DNA of 64,000 nucleotides from Nitrospirales bacterium. GTDB lineage: Bacteria > Nitrospirota > Nitrospiria > Nitrospirales > UBA8639. Of the stretch, positions 24,912 to 34,055 are shown in pieces. Each line of letters starts with the position of its first letter. Position 1 is the first letter of the stretch. The stretch lies in NCBI GenBank assembly GCA_021603905.1, contig BQIU01000003.1, positions 1 through 64,000 on the forward strand. The letters are read 5' to 3'. Below the pieces are notes generated by a model. That model made no database searches and had not been told where the DNA came from. It saw nothing but the letters and a program-made list of their open reading frames with translations. Both the position numbers and the translations under genes were made by a program.

Positions 24912-26732
24912 TCACACCGACATACGGTCGTCGTGGAATCCGGCAAACGCCGCATCCAAATCTGGGAGGTATTCCTGGTAGGTTTTCCAACGGTCCACCG
25001 AACGCGTGTAGATAGGTTGCCGCACTTGCCAACGACTCGGGGTTTGGACTGCACGATCCACCTGGTGAAAATCAAGACACCGATCATCCCATGGCACGCC
25101 CAGAAAATTTGTCAACCGCCGCGCCTGTCCTTCAAGATCCGCCACCGTCTCTTCATACCGCACATCCAGAATAAAAAGCGGAAGTTCTGCATGCCAATGC
25201 CGCATGATTCGTCGAGACTCCCCGGTAAACCAGGCCAAATCTGAAAAATCCGTCGAATACCGTTGATCAGGATTGAAGTTTTCCAACCAGATCGACAGCG
25301 CATTATCACGAACACCGCGATGACAGTAAATCACACGGGCATTGGGAAACAGTACCGCAGCAAACGCGAGCTGGAAAAAATTCAACGGCTGCTTATCGCT
25401 GATCCGCAATCGTCCCCTAGGCGCACCTTGGCGCAGCGCGTCGAGATAGCGATAGGAAAACTGTCGACTCTTCATTTCCGTGAGCCGAAGCGCCGCTTGC
25501 CACGGAGCGTCCCCTTCGTCATGAAGCGCCTGCCCGGCCAACCGAGCAAGATCCGGCAATTCACCCGTTCCATGCATCTGCGGATGCGCCGACAATATTT
25601 GCTCCGTCAAGGTCGTTCCAGAACGCGGCAACCCGACAATGAACACCGGTTGATCAGTCCCCACACCGTAATGCTGCCGTGCCTGAAAAAACTCTTTGGT
25701 ATAGGTCTGCATAATGTGATCCACGCGTGCCGTTAACGCGTCGCGATCGAGGGGACCTGCTTTCTTACGACGAGCCGCATTGCCCAGCATGCCCGCTTCA
25801 GCCGCGAGCCGAAATTGACGACGGCGATCATGATATTTCGCCAACCCATAACCCAACAACGCCTTCGCTTCTTCAGGCGTCTGATCGCTGCCGAGCGCCT
25901 TATGCGCATGAACCAACCACATCCCACTCTGTTCATCTTCCTCATCTTTCACTAAACTCAAGTATTGTCCCAGCGCCAAGGCATTTCCCGGATACCGGCG
26001 CAGGACGTTCCGATAACACCCCAACGCGGCTTCAGCCTGACCAAGGTCTTCTAACGTACGGCCTAACCCAAACCAACTGGAAATATCATCGGGGTCCAAC
26101 CCCAGCGACTGCCGAAACAAGGCCTCAGCTTGCTTAACATTACCTTGTTGAGATAACTCCTGCGCCAACCGGCTGCGGGCACGGGACATCGACGGATCGT
26201 GTACGGCTGCCCATTGAAAACACTGAATAGCATCTTCAAGCTGCTCGGCCTCAACCAATAAGTTTCCAAGCGTGAGATAGGTCTCGGCACGAGTCGCATC
26301 AATTTGGAGCGCCCGCTTGAGTGCATCAAACGCACGCTCACGATCGCCAGTTTTTTTCAGTGCCGACCCAAGATTATGCCAACCATCGGCATACTGAGGA
26401 TCGAGTTCAACCGCTTTCGAAAAAGACTCGATAGCCTTGGGCCACGCTTGCCCCCGGATATAGACCCGACCAAGATCCGACCAGGTGCGGGGATCTTCGG
26501 GAGCCAATTCAGTCGATCGAATGGCCGATTGCAGCGCTTGCTCCCGTTCACCCATGAGAGAATGGATTTGCCCGAGATACCGGTAGGCATCGGGGTCATT
26601 TAAATTGATCTCCAATTGTTCCCGACACAACTGCCTGGCGGCAGACCAATTCTGTTCTTCAAGGGCTTTTTGAACTTCTTGTAACAAAGGAGATTGAGGG
26701 CGCTCTGATTTGATTGCAGTAGAGGTGGTCAT
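24912..26732 (-). CDS. TPR-repeat sulfotransferase
   Basis: This 606-residue protein has two halves. Residues ~15-290 hold about eight tetratricopeptide repeats, for example AYRYLGQIHSLMGEREQALQ and GWHNLGSALKKTGDRERAFD. Residues ~360-600 are a sulfotransferase: the 5'-phosphosulfate loop VGLPRSGTTLTEQIL, the TGELPDL segment, and a 3'-phosphate site around CHRGVRDNALSIW. The enzyme would transfer sulfate from PAPS to an unknown acceptor; no signal peptide is visible, so it is cytoplasmic. Proteins of this architecture are often found near TonB-dependent receptor genes. It lies 151 nt upstream of the permease on the same strand. Confidence 0.9.
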   Translation of the reverse strand: MTTSTAIKSERPQSPLLQEVQKALEEQNWSAARQLCREQLEINLNDPDAYRYLGQIHSLMGEREQALQSAIRSTELAPEDPRTWSDLGRVYIRGQAWPKAIESFSKAVELDPQYADGWHNLGSALKKTGDRERAFDALKRALQIDATRAETYLTLGNLLVEAEQLEDAIQCFQWAAVHDPSMSRARSRLAQELSQQGNVKQAEALFRQSLGLDPDDISSWFGLGRTLEDLGQAEAALGCYRNVLRRYPGNALALGQYLSLVKDEEDEQSGMWLVHAHKALGSDQTPEEAKALLGYGLAKYHDRRRQFRLAAEAGMLGNAARRKKAGPLDRDALTARVDHIMQTYTKEFFQARQHYGVGTDQPVFIVGLPRSGTTLTEQILSAHPQMHGTGELPDLARLAGQALHDEGDAPWQAALRLTEMKSRQFSYRYLDALRQGAPRGRLRISDKQPLNFFQLAFAAVLFPNARVIYCHRGVRDNALSIWLENFNPDQRYSTDFSDLAWFTGESRRIMRHWHAELPLFILDVRYEETVADLEGQARRLTNFLGVPWDDRCLDFHQVDRAVQTPSRWQVRQPIYTRSVDRWKTYQEYLPDLDAAFAGFHDDRMSV

Positions 26733-27062
26733 AGGTAGTACACAGCCTTTGGCAGAAGAGGATGTTGGAAGAATTCAAAAAATCGATACACCTGGGGGGT
26801 GAAGGTACTTCGCCCTCCTACACAATAAGACGATTACAAACACCAAATCCTGACCCCCCAGGCAAGATTTTTACAAATTCAAAAATTCCACGTCCAATAT
26901 GCACAACTCACGCTATCCCGTGCCTTTCTAAGCAAGCAGTATGAGTAGGTAGTGCCTGACTCGATAGTAATGACATGCCTGGGCAGGGTATCGCCTGAAC
27001 CTCAAGAATGCAGACTTCTCAACTAGAGTCACAACATTTCTGTTAATTTTGATATTTGCTCA

Positions 27063-27081
27063 GTACATACAAAAAGTGTAC
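27063..27081. promoter_or_regulatory. Possible operator before the BrnT-like toxin gene
   Basis: GTACA and TGTAC form an inverted repeat separated by nine bases, 14 nt before the toxin ATG in AT-rich DNA. Type II toxin-antitoxin operons are usually autorepressed through such palindromes. This is position-based inference. Confidence 0.35.
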
Positions 27082-27094
27082 ATTATCATATATA

Positions 27095-27379
27095 ATGAAG
27101 TATGAATGGGATCCTCAGAAAAATGAACTCTTAAAAAAGGAAAGAGGTGTTTCGTTCGAACAGGTTATTTTTCATATCGCTCAAGGTGATGTCTGGAAAA
27201 TTGCTGACCACCCAGATCAAAAGACCTATCCTGGGCAAAAAATCTATTTCGTTGTGATTGAAAAATATGTTTATCTTGTCCCATATGTATACGACAAACA
27301 CCAAATTTTTCTCAAAACAATCATTCCGAACAGGAAAGCCACCAAAGAATATCTGCATGAGTCCGGAGGTGTCACATGA
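27095..27379 (+). CDS. BrnT-like toxin (type II toxin-antitoxin)
   Basis: From the ATG at 27095 the product has 94 residues and opens MKYEWDPQKNELLKKERGVS. This is the BrnT pattern (F/Y-E-W-D-xx-K-N, then a GVSFE motif). The middle strand segment IYFVVIEKYVYLVPYVYD and the closing IIPNRKATKEYLHE also match the family, whose members are RNase toxins of the RelE fold. The frame extends upstream to 27056 without a ribosome site. The toxin gene comes first and overlaps the next by 4 nt (ATGA). Similar DUF4258-type toxins are an alternative label. Confidence 0.75.
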   Translation: MKYEWDPQKNELLKKERGVSFEQVIFHIAQGDVWKIADHPDQKTYPGQKIYFVVIEKYVYLVPYVYDKHQIFLKTIIPNRKATKEYLHESGGVT

Positions 27380-27642
27380 AATATAATCAAGAAGAAAAAC
27401 TCATTATCGATGCATACGAAGCAGGGAAAATGCCAACCACGACCCCTTCTAAAAAAGAACAATTAGCCATGCAAGCTGCAGCTCATAGTACATTCAAAAA
27501 AGACAAACGAATTACAATACGCCTGTATGATCACGATTACCAAGGCATTCAGAAAAAGGCAATGGAAATGGGCATCCCTTATCAAACGCTCATTTCCGGT
27601 GTCATCCACCGCTACATCGAGGGTGAGCTAGGACCAAAATGA
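27376..27642 (+). CDS. Antitoxin partner, ribbon-helix-helix/CopG-like
   Basis: This 88-residue protein is coupled to the preceding toxin by a 4-nt overlap. The N-terminal half is charged (MKYNQEEKLIIDAYEAGKMP), as in toxin-binding tails. The C-terminal half carries a DNA-binding segment: KRITIRLYDHDYQGIQKKAM followed by GIPYQTLISGVIHRYIEGEL. This looks like the ribbon-helix-helix of BrnA or CopG proteins. It should neutralise the toxin and repress the operon. The pair is bounded by intergenic DNA on both sides, inside the siderophore island. Confidence 0.8.
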   Translation: MKYNQEEKLIIDAYEAGKMPTTTPSKKEQLAMQAAAHSTFKKDKRITIRLYDHDYQGIQKKAMEMGIPYQTLISGVIHRYIEGELGPK

Positions 27643-28015
27643 ATGGGAAATCAAAGAGAAAGACATGCAGGCAGTTTTACAGAACTTCTGACAGTTGAGA
27701 TGACGGGTTGCGAATGAAACAAACGACCTCAGAACAATGAGAACCATTCTGAATAGGTTTCGACATTACCGTATACAACCACACCACAATTCCCTCCACA
27801 CATAATCGGTAACCGCTCCTTTGTATTCAAACCTCACCAAAGATTCAGCAGTCTAAAATTCACCTTCACAAGTCTTAAATCATGCCTGATCCCAATGGCT
27901 AAAATAAAGATTACTTCAAAATCCCAGTTCAAACGTTCGTTCACTTTGTAATTTTCAATTTGCCTTTCCCCACACTTTTTTTGCCATTTTCATTTCCCCA
28001 TTTTGTCACTAGCTC
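27643..28015. other. Intergenic region, no gene recognised
   Basis: About 370 bases between the antitoxin and the repeat behind receptor B. No convincing frame, hairpin or promoter was seen. Confidence 0.6.
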
Positions 28016-28071
28016 GCTTCACGCTTCACGAACGACGCTTCACTCGCCCTTCGTCTTCCGCTTCACGCTTT
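28016..28071. repeat. Degenerate GTGAAGCGT-type repeat after receptor B
   Basis: CGCTTCACGCTTCACG and further CGCTTCAC units directly follow the receptor stop (on its downstream side), as after receptor A. The similarity to the A copy continues into the receptor coding sequence, so part of it may reflect shared ancestry of the receptor genes. Confidence 0.6.
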
Positions 28072-30804
28072 TCAATCCGCCCACGGCGGCGTCCATTCCA
28101 AATCTGGATCAAACTTCACCCGCAGGGTCCCAAAGACGCTCACCGGAGCGCCGAATTGATTGTACGCCGCTAAACCTCCAGGACTTTCAATATAGGTCTT
28201 ATCCAACAGATTGCGCACGTTGATCGTAAAATCATACGCCTTTTGCGGCGGTCGATAGAACACGACAGCATCCACGCGTTGGTACGGATCCGTCCCAAAC
28301 CGGTTCGGTGCCGTCAATTCGAAACCACTATGAAAAAAGACGCCGCCGCCAACTCCAAAGCCTTGCAACATTCCCGACTGCCACTCGTACGTTCCAAACA
28401 CTCGCCCCACATAGGACCGCGGCACTCTTGTCGGCACGCTCCCTTTCAGATTGGCATTCGTATCTTTCGTGATTTCCGCGTCAATATATGAGACATTGGC
28501 TGTGAGGTTCAATCCGGGTACTGGTTGTCCGTTGACGTCAAACTCGATGCCTTGATGCCGCTGCTCCCCAACCGTGAGGGAAAACCCGGGATTGTTTGGA
28601 TCGAAAGCGGCCACATTTTCTCTATAGGCGCGAAATACTGCAGTGGACAACAATAGTTTCCCATCCAAAAGATCGAGCTTCGCGCCAACCTCGTAACTGT
28701 CACCGGTCTCTGGTTCGACTAAAACACCATCCAACGTACGCCGAAAGGGAGTGACCTGAAAGGATTGTGCATAGCCCGCATAGACATGCAGACCCGAGAC
28801 AATCTCATAAGTGGCTCCGACACGGCCGGTAAAATGAGAAAATTCACCATTTCGTGTTTCGTTGGTGCGCACATCTTTATTTGTCAGATCTGCCCAATCG
28901 TACCGACCGGCCGCCACCAACGTCAGCGGAGCGAGAGGACGCACCACGACTTGCCCAAACAATCCCGTTTGAATCAAATCCACCGTCCGCGGATTGAATC
29001 CGCCTCCGCGAGCTAATAAGTCTGCGTCTGAAGAAATCTGAAAATTATTGGCCGGATTAAAGACATTATCAATACCTAATTCGGTGTAAGAAAATGCGTT
29101 AAAAAAGTCTTGATTCATATCGCGATGATCAGCCCCAATCAACACTTCATGGCTTTGCCCGAACGCTTCAAATTCTTTACTGACAAAGATCTCCCCAGCA
29201 TAGGTTTCGATATCGTTTATCCGCAACGTGTCGGTGATCCTGGCATCGCCATTCAATTGAATACCATCAAAACCAACCACATCATATGCATAGACACTCT
29301 TGTCACGCACATCGGAATGGCCATACTTCCCTTTGATTGAGAGGGTCAAGTTATCGACAAATTCATGAAGATAGTGCATTTCATAATTCTGTCCTTCAAA
29401 CGTCAAATCGGCACCTGTCTTCGTTCCACCACCGATATTCCGGGTCCGTGGAATATCCGGCACCTTGCCATTGACTAACAACGGAAATCCTAAATAACTG
29501 GAGCCATCAAACTTTTGATACTGGCCGGTCAGCAGCAAGGTCCCGGCCCCGTCGAAGAGATCAATTTCAAGCGACGGCGCGACGGTGTATTGCCGGACAT
29601 CCACATCATCCACAAAGTTTCCGCCTTCTTCTACCGCAAAGATCAACCTCCCTCGCACATTCGGTGTCAGCGGCAAGACCCCGTTGGCATCCACCACGCC
29701 TCGGGACAGTCCAAAGGAACCGGCTTGAAATTCTGAAGTAGCGAAATTGGCCGCTTGCGGCGTTTTCGTAATGCGGTTCACGAGACCACCCGGGCTGGAC
29801 GCCCCTCCAGAAATCGAAACCGGCCCTTTGATGATTTCATACCGCTCAATCAAGGCCGGATCCGGCGCAAAAGCGCCATCCGTCGCCAACCCATTTTGCC
29901 GAAGCGAGCTGAAGGCATTGGCGAAATCCCCAACGAAGAAGCCTCGGATATTGACACCTTCGGCCCGGCCCATACGACTTGACGACCGCGATACCCCACT
30001 GACATGCTCCAGCGCATCACCCTGCCGTAGCGAATACGTGTCTTTAATAACATCTCTCGTCACCACACCGATCGACGTGGGCGTTTCAGTAATCGGCAAG
30101 GCTGTGCGTGTGCTACCAGTTGTTTCGTCCGCCTTGTACCCATCGACTGGAGGCAGGAAGACTTTATTCCGTTTGATGGTATCCGTCACTTCCACCGGCT
30201 GGACTTCGATAACAGGGACCTCAGACTCAATGGCTGCTCCCGCCACCGCTGCGGCTCCTGCGGCTCCCACCGCACCGGTATCGTCCTGCGCAAACAGCGT
30301 CACGGTATCGGCATCCGAAAAGCGGTAGATCAACCCAGTCCCATCCAGTACCGCTTTTAAGGCGTGTTCCGGCGTCATCTTGCCTTGTACGCCATGTGTC
30401 TGTCGTCCGGTTATGAGTGCCGGTGGGTACAGAAGTTGTAAGTTCGTTTGCCGTCCCAACGTCAACAACGCCGGGTGTAAGTCTCCGGGTTGAATATCCA
30501 CTGACAAGGCTGGAGCGTTCAGAGAATCTTGGTCCGCTACCATACGTGGGCTGGCATCGCGAGCCTTCGCTGTGTCCTTCCGTATATCCCACGCATCTTC
30601 AGCAAGAGCGGGACTGTATGCAGTCAGCGCTAAGGATGAGAGGCCGACGATGAAATTCCAGGTCAAACGTTGCCGGTGCGGGTACACACCGGTGCGCTCG
30701 CGCGCAATCACGCGTTGCGCAGTCTGACGTATCGTGGATGGCCGCTCTGCGCCTGACCGCTGGGTCTGCATGGTGTGTCGAGGCCCTGTTCTTCTGTCAC
30801 GCAT
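28072..30804 (-). CDS. TonB-dependent siderophore receptor with STN domain (receptor B)
   Basis: This receptor has 910 residues, the same size as receptor A, and the same plan. A long basic leader is followed by signal core WNFIVGLSSLALTAYSPALA. An STN domain (LSVDIQPGDLHPALLTLGRQ) precedes a TonB-box-like QPVEVTDTI. The plug has PTSIGVVTRDVIKDT, IRGFF and ERYEIIKGPVSISGGASSPG. The barrel ends in NVRNLLDKTYIES and FDPDLEWTPPWAD. A GGAAGGAC ribosome site precedes the ATG at 30804. Barrel loops differ from A and C, which suggests a different ligand. Its FecR and sigma genes lie upstream on the same strand. Confidence 0.94.
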   Translation of the reverse strand: MRDRRTGPRHTMQTQRSGAERPSTIRQTAQRVIARERTGVYPHRQRLTWNFIVGLSSLALTAYSPALAEDAWDIRKDTAKARDASPRMVADQDSLNAPALSVDIQPGDLHPALLTLGRQTNLQLLYPPALITGRQTHGVQGKMTPEHALKAVLDGTGLIYRFSDADTVTLFAQDDTGAVGAAGAAAVAGAAIESEVPVIEVQPVEVTDTIKRNKVFLPPVDGYKADETTGSTRTALPITETPTSIGVVTRDVIKDTYSLRQGDALEHVSGVSRSSSRMGRAEGVNIRGFFVGDFANAFSSLRQNGLATDGAFAPDPALIERYEIIKGPVSISGGASSPGGLVNRITKTPQAANFATSEFQAGSFGLSRGVVDANGVLPLTPNVRGRLIFAVEEGGNFVDDVDVRQYTVAPSLEIDLFDGAGTLLLTGQYQKFDGSSYLGFPLLVNGKVPDIPRTRNIGGGTKTGADLTFEGQNYEMHYLHEFVDNLTLSIKGKYGHSDVRDKSVYAYDVVGFDGIQLNGDARITDTLRINDIETYAGEIFVSKEFEAFGQSHEVLIGADHRDMNQDFFNAFSYTELGIDNVFNPANNFQISSDADLLARGGGFNPRTVDLIQTGLFGQVVVRPLAPLTLVAAGRYDWADLTNKDVRTNETRNGEFSHFTGRVGATYEIVSGLHVYAGYAQSFQVTPFRRTLDGVLVEPETGDSYEVGAKLDLLDGKLLLSTAVFRAYRENVAAFDPNNPGFSLTVGEQRHQGIEFDVNGQPVPGLNLTANVSYIDAEITKDTNANLKGSVPTRVPRSYVGRVFGTYEWQSGMLQGFGVGGGVFFHSGFELTAPNRFGTDPYQRVDAVVFYRPPQKAYDFTINVRNLLDKTYIESPGGLAAYNQFGAPVSVFGTLRVKFDPDLEWTPPWAD

Positions 30805-31052
30805 TCGGTGTGTCCTTCCTTATTCAAATCGACAATAAAAAAATAGGAGTGCTACCTATGGATAGAGTGGGCTCCCTATTCGTGTCCCTTTCCTCCTCAC
30901 CCGTGAGACCGGCATAGCTTGCAGCCCGTATCCGTGATGACGAAAGACTGCTGCGCACCTGACCTCTACATTGTCTTTTGTGCAGTCGAAAATCCAAAAA
31001 TGGAACGATTGTGAGGATTGAGCCGTGACGAGAGGCGACGAAACGGAAACAA

Positions 31053-31967
31053 TCAGGAGGAAGACTTGCGGTCTAAGACGACCAACTGCGGATTGATCTG
31101 CGTAGCCGTAATGGGAAAGGCTTCTTGCAGTGCCTGCGGGAAACGTCCAAGATTTTCCAGATTGAAGATGCCACTGACGGGCAAATCCGCCAGAGTGGGG
31201 TCCAGCAAGCGAATTTCACCTGGTGCGTAGCGGGCGAGTTCGTTGAGTACGGTGTTCAAGGTTTGGGCATGAAACACCAGCTTGCCTTCCGTCCAGGCAC
31301 TGGCGATGTGCTCTTCGAACGGCTCAATGGATGACATATGCCCTTCAACGGTATACCGCACCTGCTGGCCTTGCGTGAGCAGGCGGCGACCTGACGCTGT
31401 AGCCGAGGACGCCGGCTGGAGCACACCAACCTCCACCGTGCCCTCAAACACGAAAATCTCCACCTGGTCCGACAGATGTTTGACGATGAATTGCGTGCCA
31501 AGATCGTGAATCATGCCATTCCCCGCCTTGACATGAAACGGTCGGTGTTCATCATGCGTGACAGTGAACCTGGCTTCGCCCTGTTCCAGCTCGACCACCC
31601 GTTCCTGATTGGACAGGCGAACCAAGAGCATGGTGTCCGTATTCAGCATGACGATTGATCCATCAGCAAGCGTGACAGTCTGCTGCTCGCCCTTCGCGGT
31701 CTGATAGTGAGTGGCATTGGTGCCGACTCCGACCCACCACCACATGGCCAGCACTATCACTGCCGCCAACGCACTCCAGGCCCCAAAGTTCAATGGCAGA
31801 ACCGACCACCTGCTGAGGGACTCCGGCTGCGGCGTACGGGAGTGAGCGAACCAAAAGGCCTCGGCTTCCTCCAACTCTTGCGTGAGCAGAGGTTTCACGC
31901 CATCGAGTTCCTTCCATACCTCATGAAACTCCGGGGAAATGGGATCTCGCCGTTCAGGCGCACTCAT
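31053..31967 (-). CDS. FecR-type anti-sigma regulator with shortened N-terminus (unit B)
   Basis: An AAGGAG site fixes the start at 31967 (MSAPERRDPISPEFHEVWKE), giving 304 residues. Compared with FecR A and C the first ~35-40 residues of the cytoplasmic DUF4880 domain are missing, including the RDQAxxWxxxLQS segment. Upstream in-frame sequence to 32036 does not restore it. The membrane helix (WSALAAVIVLAMWWW) and periplasmic FecR domain (YQTAKGEQQTVTLADGS, LNTDTMLLV, IHDLGTQFIVK) look intact. The missing part is where FecR proteins contact their sigma factor, so signalling through this copy may be altered. Confidence 0.88.
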   Translation of the reverse strand: MSAPERRDPISPEFHEVWKELDGVKPLLTQELEEAEAFWFAHSRTPQPESLSRWSVLPLNFGAWSALAAVIVLAMWWWVGVGTNATHYQTAKGEQQTVTLADGSIVMLNTDTMLLVRLSNQERVVELEQGEARFTVTHDEHRPFHVKAGNGMIHDLGTQFIVKHLSDQVEIFVFEGTVEVGVLQPASSATASGRRLLTQGQQVRYTVEGHMSSIEPFEEHIASAWTEGKLVFHAQTLNTVLNELARYAPGEIRLLDPTLADLPVSGIFNLENLGRFPQALQEAFPITATQINPQLVVLDRKSSS

Positions 31968-32137
31968 GCATGCGCTCCTTTCCCTCCATGCCTTGGGCCC
32001 GTGGTATCCATAGGTGCCACAAAATGTTCCTTTCACTATACATGATGACGCAACAACCCAACCGAACCTGATGCGTCACGATTCACGGATTCACTTGCTG
32101 GCTCCCGTCAACCATCCCCCTTCGACCCGTTGTTCGA

Positions 32138-32719
32138 TTACTCGCGAGGAATAGAAGACTCATACCTTCTCAGGCTGGTTCGCGTCGAACGGCTCGACGC
32201 GGAAACCAGACTGGAGTCGTCCAACCATCTCTTACAATGGGCCAGGGCTTTCATGACATGTTTTTCCACCATATTCTTCGAAATACCCAATTGTATGGCA
32301 ATTTCCATTTGAGAACGTTCTTGAAATTTATGCAACAAAAACACGTGCCGGCATTTCGGCGGCAACTCTTGAATGGCCAGGTACAACCGATGCAGACGCT
32401 CCTTGCCTTCAACCCGCTGCTCCTGATCAGGCTCAACGGTCAGCGCCGATTGAATATCGTCTGATTCCAACGACACATGGGTATGCTTTTGCTCTCGTCG
32501 AAACATATCGATGGTTAAATTTCTCGCGGTTTTATAGAGAAAGGCACGTGGATTGTCGATAGGGTGTGACGATTTCTGGCTCAATACGCGCAGGAATGTT
32601 TCCTGAGTCGCATCTAAAGCTTGCTCATGCGACCCCAATCTTCGAGTTAGAAATATCAGCAATTCATCGTAGTATTGACGGAAGTGCAACAACGCGACCT
32701 TGGATTTGGAATCAGACAT
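32138..32719 (-). CDS. ECF sigma factor, FecI type (unit B)
   Basis: This 193-residue sigma factor is close to the proximal one of unit A. Region 2 has YYDELLIFLTRRLGSHEQAL, ETFLRVL and RAFLYKTARNLTIDMFRREQ. Region 4 has ELPPKCRHVFLLHKFQERSQ and MEIAIQLGISKNMVEKHVMK. A Ser/Arg-rich tail of ~25 residues extends past region 4. It is 170 nt upstream of fecR B. I found only a weak Fur-like match before it. It is expected to drive receptor B. Confidence 0.93.
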   Translation of the reverse strand: MSDSKSKVALLHFRQYYDELLIFLTRRLGSHEQALDATQETFLRVLSQKSSHPIDNPRAFLYKTARNLTIDMFRREQKHTHVSLESDDIQSALTVEPDQEQRVEGKERLHRLYLAIQELPPKCRHVFLLHKFQERSQMEIAIQLGISKNMVEKHVMKALAHCKRWLDDSSLVSASSRSTRTSLRRYESSIPRE

Positions 32720-32966
32720 AGACGCATTTCAAGAATCCCCGCCAACCAATGCCGGCAAAAGCGAGGAGTAACCAACCGTGAATAAACTGCATGCGTCAAT
32801 AGCATACGGCGACCGCACATGACCATGCTCATTTTCCAGTTGCGCATACAAGCATGGCCTCACAACAAGAGAAGAACACGTCAAAACACAAACCTTGCGA
32901 CTACCTTTTTTTCAAGAAAGTACCGCACAACCCGAGAACCAGCCCACGCCCAAGACCTCAAACGCC

Positions 32967-32994
32967 AATGGGGTCAGCCTGAGGTGGCCCCATT
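32967..32994. repeat. Hairpin AATGGGGTC / GGCCCCATT
   Basis: A 9-bp stem with one imperfect pair and a ten-base loop lies in the 32720-33183 intergenic region, followed by ATTTCTTTG. No plus-strand gene ends just before it, so a terminator role is not obvious. It resembles the GGGGTCAG repeat family. The rest of this ~460-base gap holds nothing I recognise. Confidence 0.45.
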
Positions 32995-33183
32995 ATTTCT
33001 TTGTACAAATGCTTAAAGCTGTTTCCCATCCACCACATCCGGTTGACTAAAGATACCGTGGTGTTCTTCTATATAGAATATAAGGAAATCAGTTTATGGC
33101 CTGCCTAAGTTTGACGAATATTGACGATATCCGACGCTACAGGCATAACAAGTACAAGATGAAGAGGGAAAGGGAAAGTACTC

Positions 33184-33441
33184 ATGAATAATAGTCTTAA
33201 TGTGACATTAACCGATGAACTTCGCGCATTTATTGATCGAAACTGTGGAGATGGGACGCTTTTCTCCACGCCAACTGAATTTATGCGCGATGTGTTGCGA
33301 GAAAAAAAAGAACGGCTCGAGGCCGCTGAGGTACGAGCTGGGATTCTCGAAGGGTATCAGGATGCCATTGCGGGCCGAACCACAAAATTTTCCGGAGACC
33401 TCAAAGCCGATATGGCTCAATTTAGAAAGCGTAGTTCCTAA
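33184..33441 (+). CDS. parD: ParD-like antitoxin
   Basis: This 85-residue protein starts with NVTLTDELRAFIDRNCGDGT, the ribbon-helix-helix DNA-binding fold of ParD-type antitoxins. FSTPTEFMRDVLREKKERLE follows, and a charged C-terminal toxin-binding region contains EGYQDAIAGRTTKF. It represses its own operon and neutralises ParE. The stop is 2 nt before the toxin start. The pair stands alone between receptor units B and C. Confidence 0.88.
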   Translation: MNNSLNVTLTDELRAFIDRNCGDGTLFSTPTEFMRDVLREKKERLEAAEVRAGILEGYQDAIAGRTTKFSGDLKADMAQFRKRSS

Positions 33442-33443
33442 TT

Positions 33444-33743
33444 GTGCCGATCTCCATCAAACTCACGGACAGAGCCCACTATGATCTTCAGACGATTGAA
33501 GCCTATTCTCTCCAAAAGTGGGGACGGACCGTCATTAATCGCTATCTTGAAGATATCCAAACGGCCTTGTCGCTTCTGCAAGAAAACCCTGAATTGTTAC
33601 GGAACAAACTCGACATATCTGAACACTTTCAATTTTATCGTGTTCGCAAACATTTATTAGTCTGTCTCCAACTGAAAGACGTTCTTCTGGTTCTCACGAT
33701 CAACATGGACAGATGGACTTATCTCGTCAGCTGGGAGAGTTAG
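33444..33743 (+). CDS. parE: ParE/RelE-fold toxin
   Basis: This 99-residue protein starts with GTG two bases after the parD stop. PISIKLTDRAHYDLQTIEAY, WGRTVINRYLEDIQTAL and LLQENPELLRNKLD match ParE toxins, and so does the late segment FYRVRKHLLVCLQLKDVLLV. ParE proteins poison DNA gyrase; related RelE-fold proteins cut mRNA, and the sequence alone does not exclude the latter. Residues look complete, so the pair is probably functional. Confidence 0.87.
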   Translation: MPISIKLTDRAHYDLQTIEAYSLQKWGRTVINRYLEDIQTALSLLQENPELLRNKLDISEHFQFYRVRKHLLVCLQLKDVLLVLTINMDRWTYLVSWES

Positions 33744-34020
33744 AACCCACGTTGATTCAAGAGGCCGACCTTCTGTATCAAAGACTCGTCACTACCGAAA
33801 AAAACGTCGCAAGTCCCGTCACACAAAGTAGTTGGCCTTGCCTAACCAATGTGGCTTTACTCTTTTTCTCGCGAGTGCCTCAACGAGAAAGATGTATCAC
33901 AAACGTACATTTTCACATAAATACGCATGGCTCCCCAAAATAGAACCATTCGGCTATATATAACCCACTCTGCACCTCACGGCACACTTCCTCCGTCTCA
34001 CCTTCCATGTCTCATCTGTG
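33744..34020. other. Intergenic region after parE, no gene recognised
   Basis: A plus-strand frame overlapping the parE end runs to 33943, but it has no ribosome site of its own or family features. TTTCTCG and CGAGAAA form a weak inverted repeat near 33860-33890. Confidence 0.5.
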
Positions 34021-34055
34021 ACGTTTCACAATTGACGAATGACGCATCACGCTTT
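34021..34055. repeat. Short degenerate repeat after receptor C
   Basis: GACGTTTCAC, GACGAATGACGCATCACG and the receptor end resemble the repeats behind receptors A and B, but the unit is shorter and more divergent. Confidence 0.4.

Noticed and set aside
29747-30328. 193-codon plus-strand frame opposite receptor B
   Set aside because: It is antisense to the STN and plug domains, which are conserved among the three receptors; no independent evidence of coding.
32720-32870. Fur box before sigma factor B
   Set aside because: The best match has only about 11 of 19 consensus bases, no better than expected by chance in this DNA.
33713-33943. Plus-strand frame overlapping the end of parE
   Set aside because: It begins inside parE in another frame and does not resemble a protein family.
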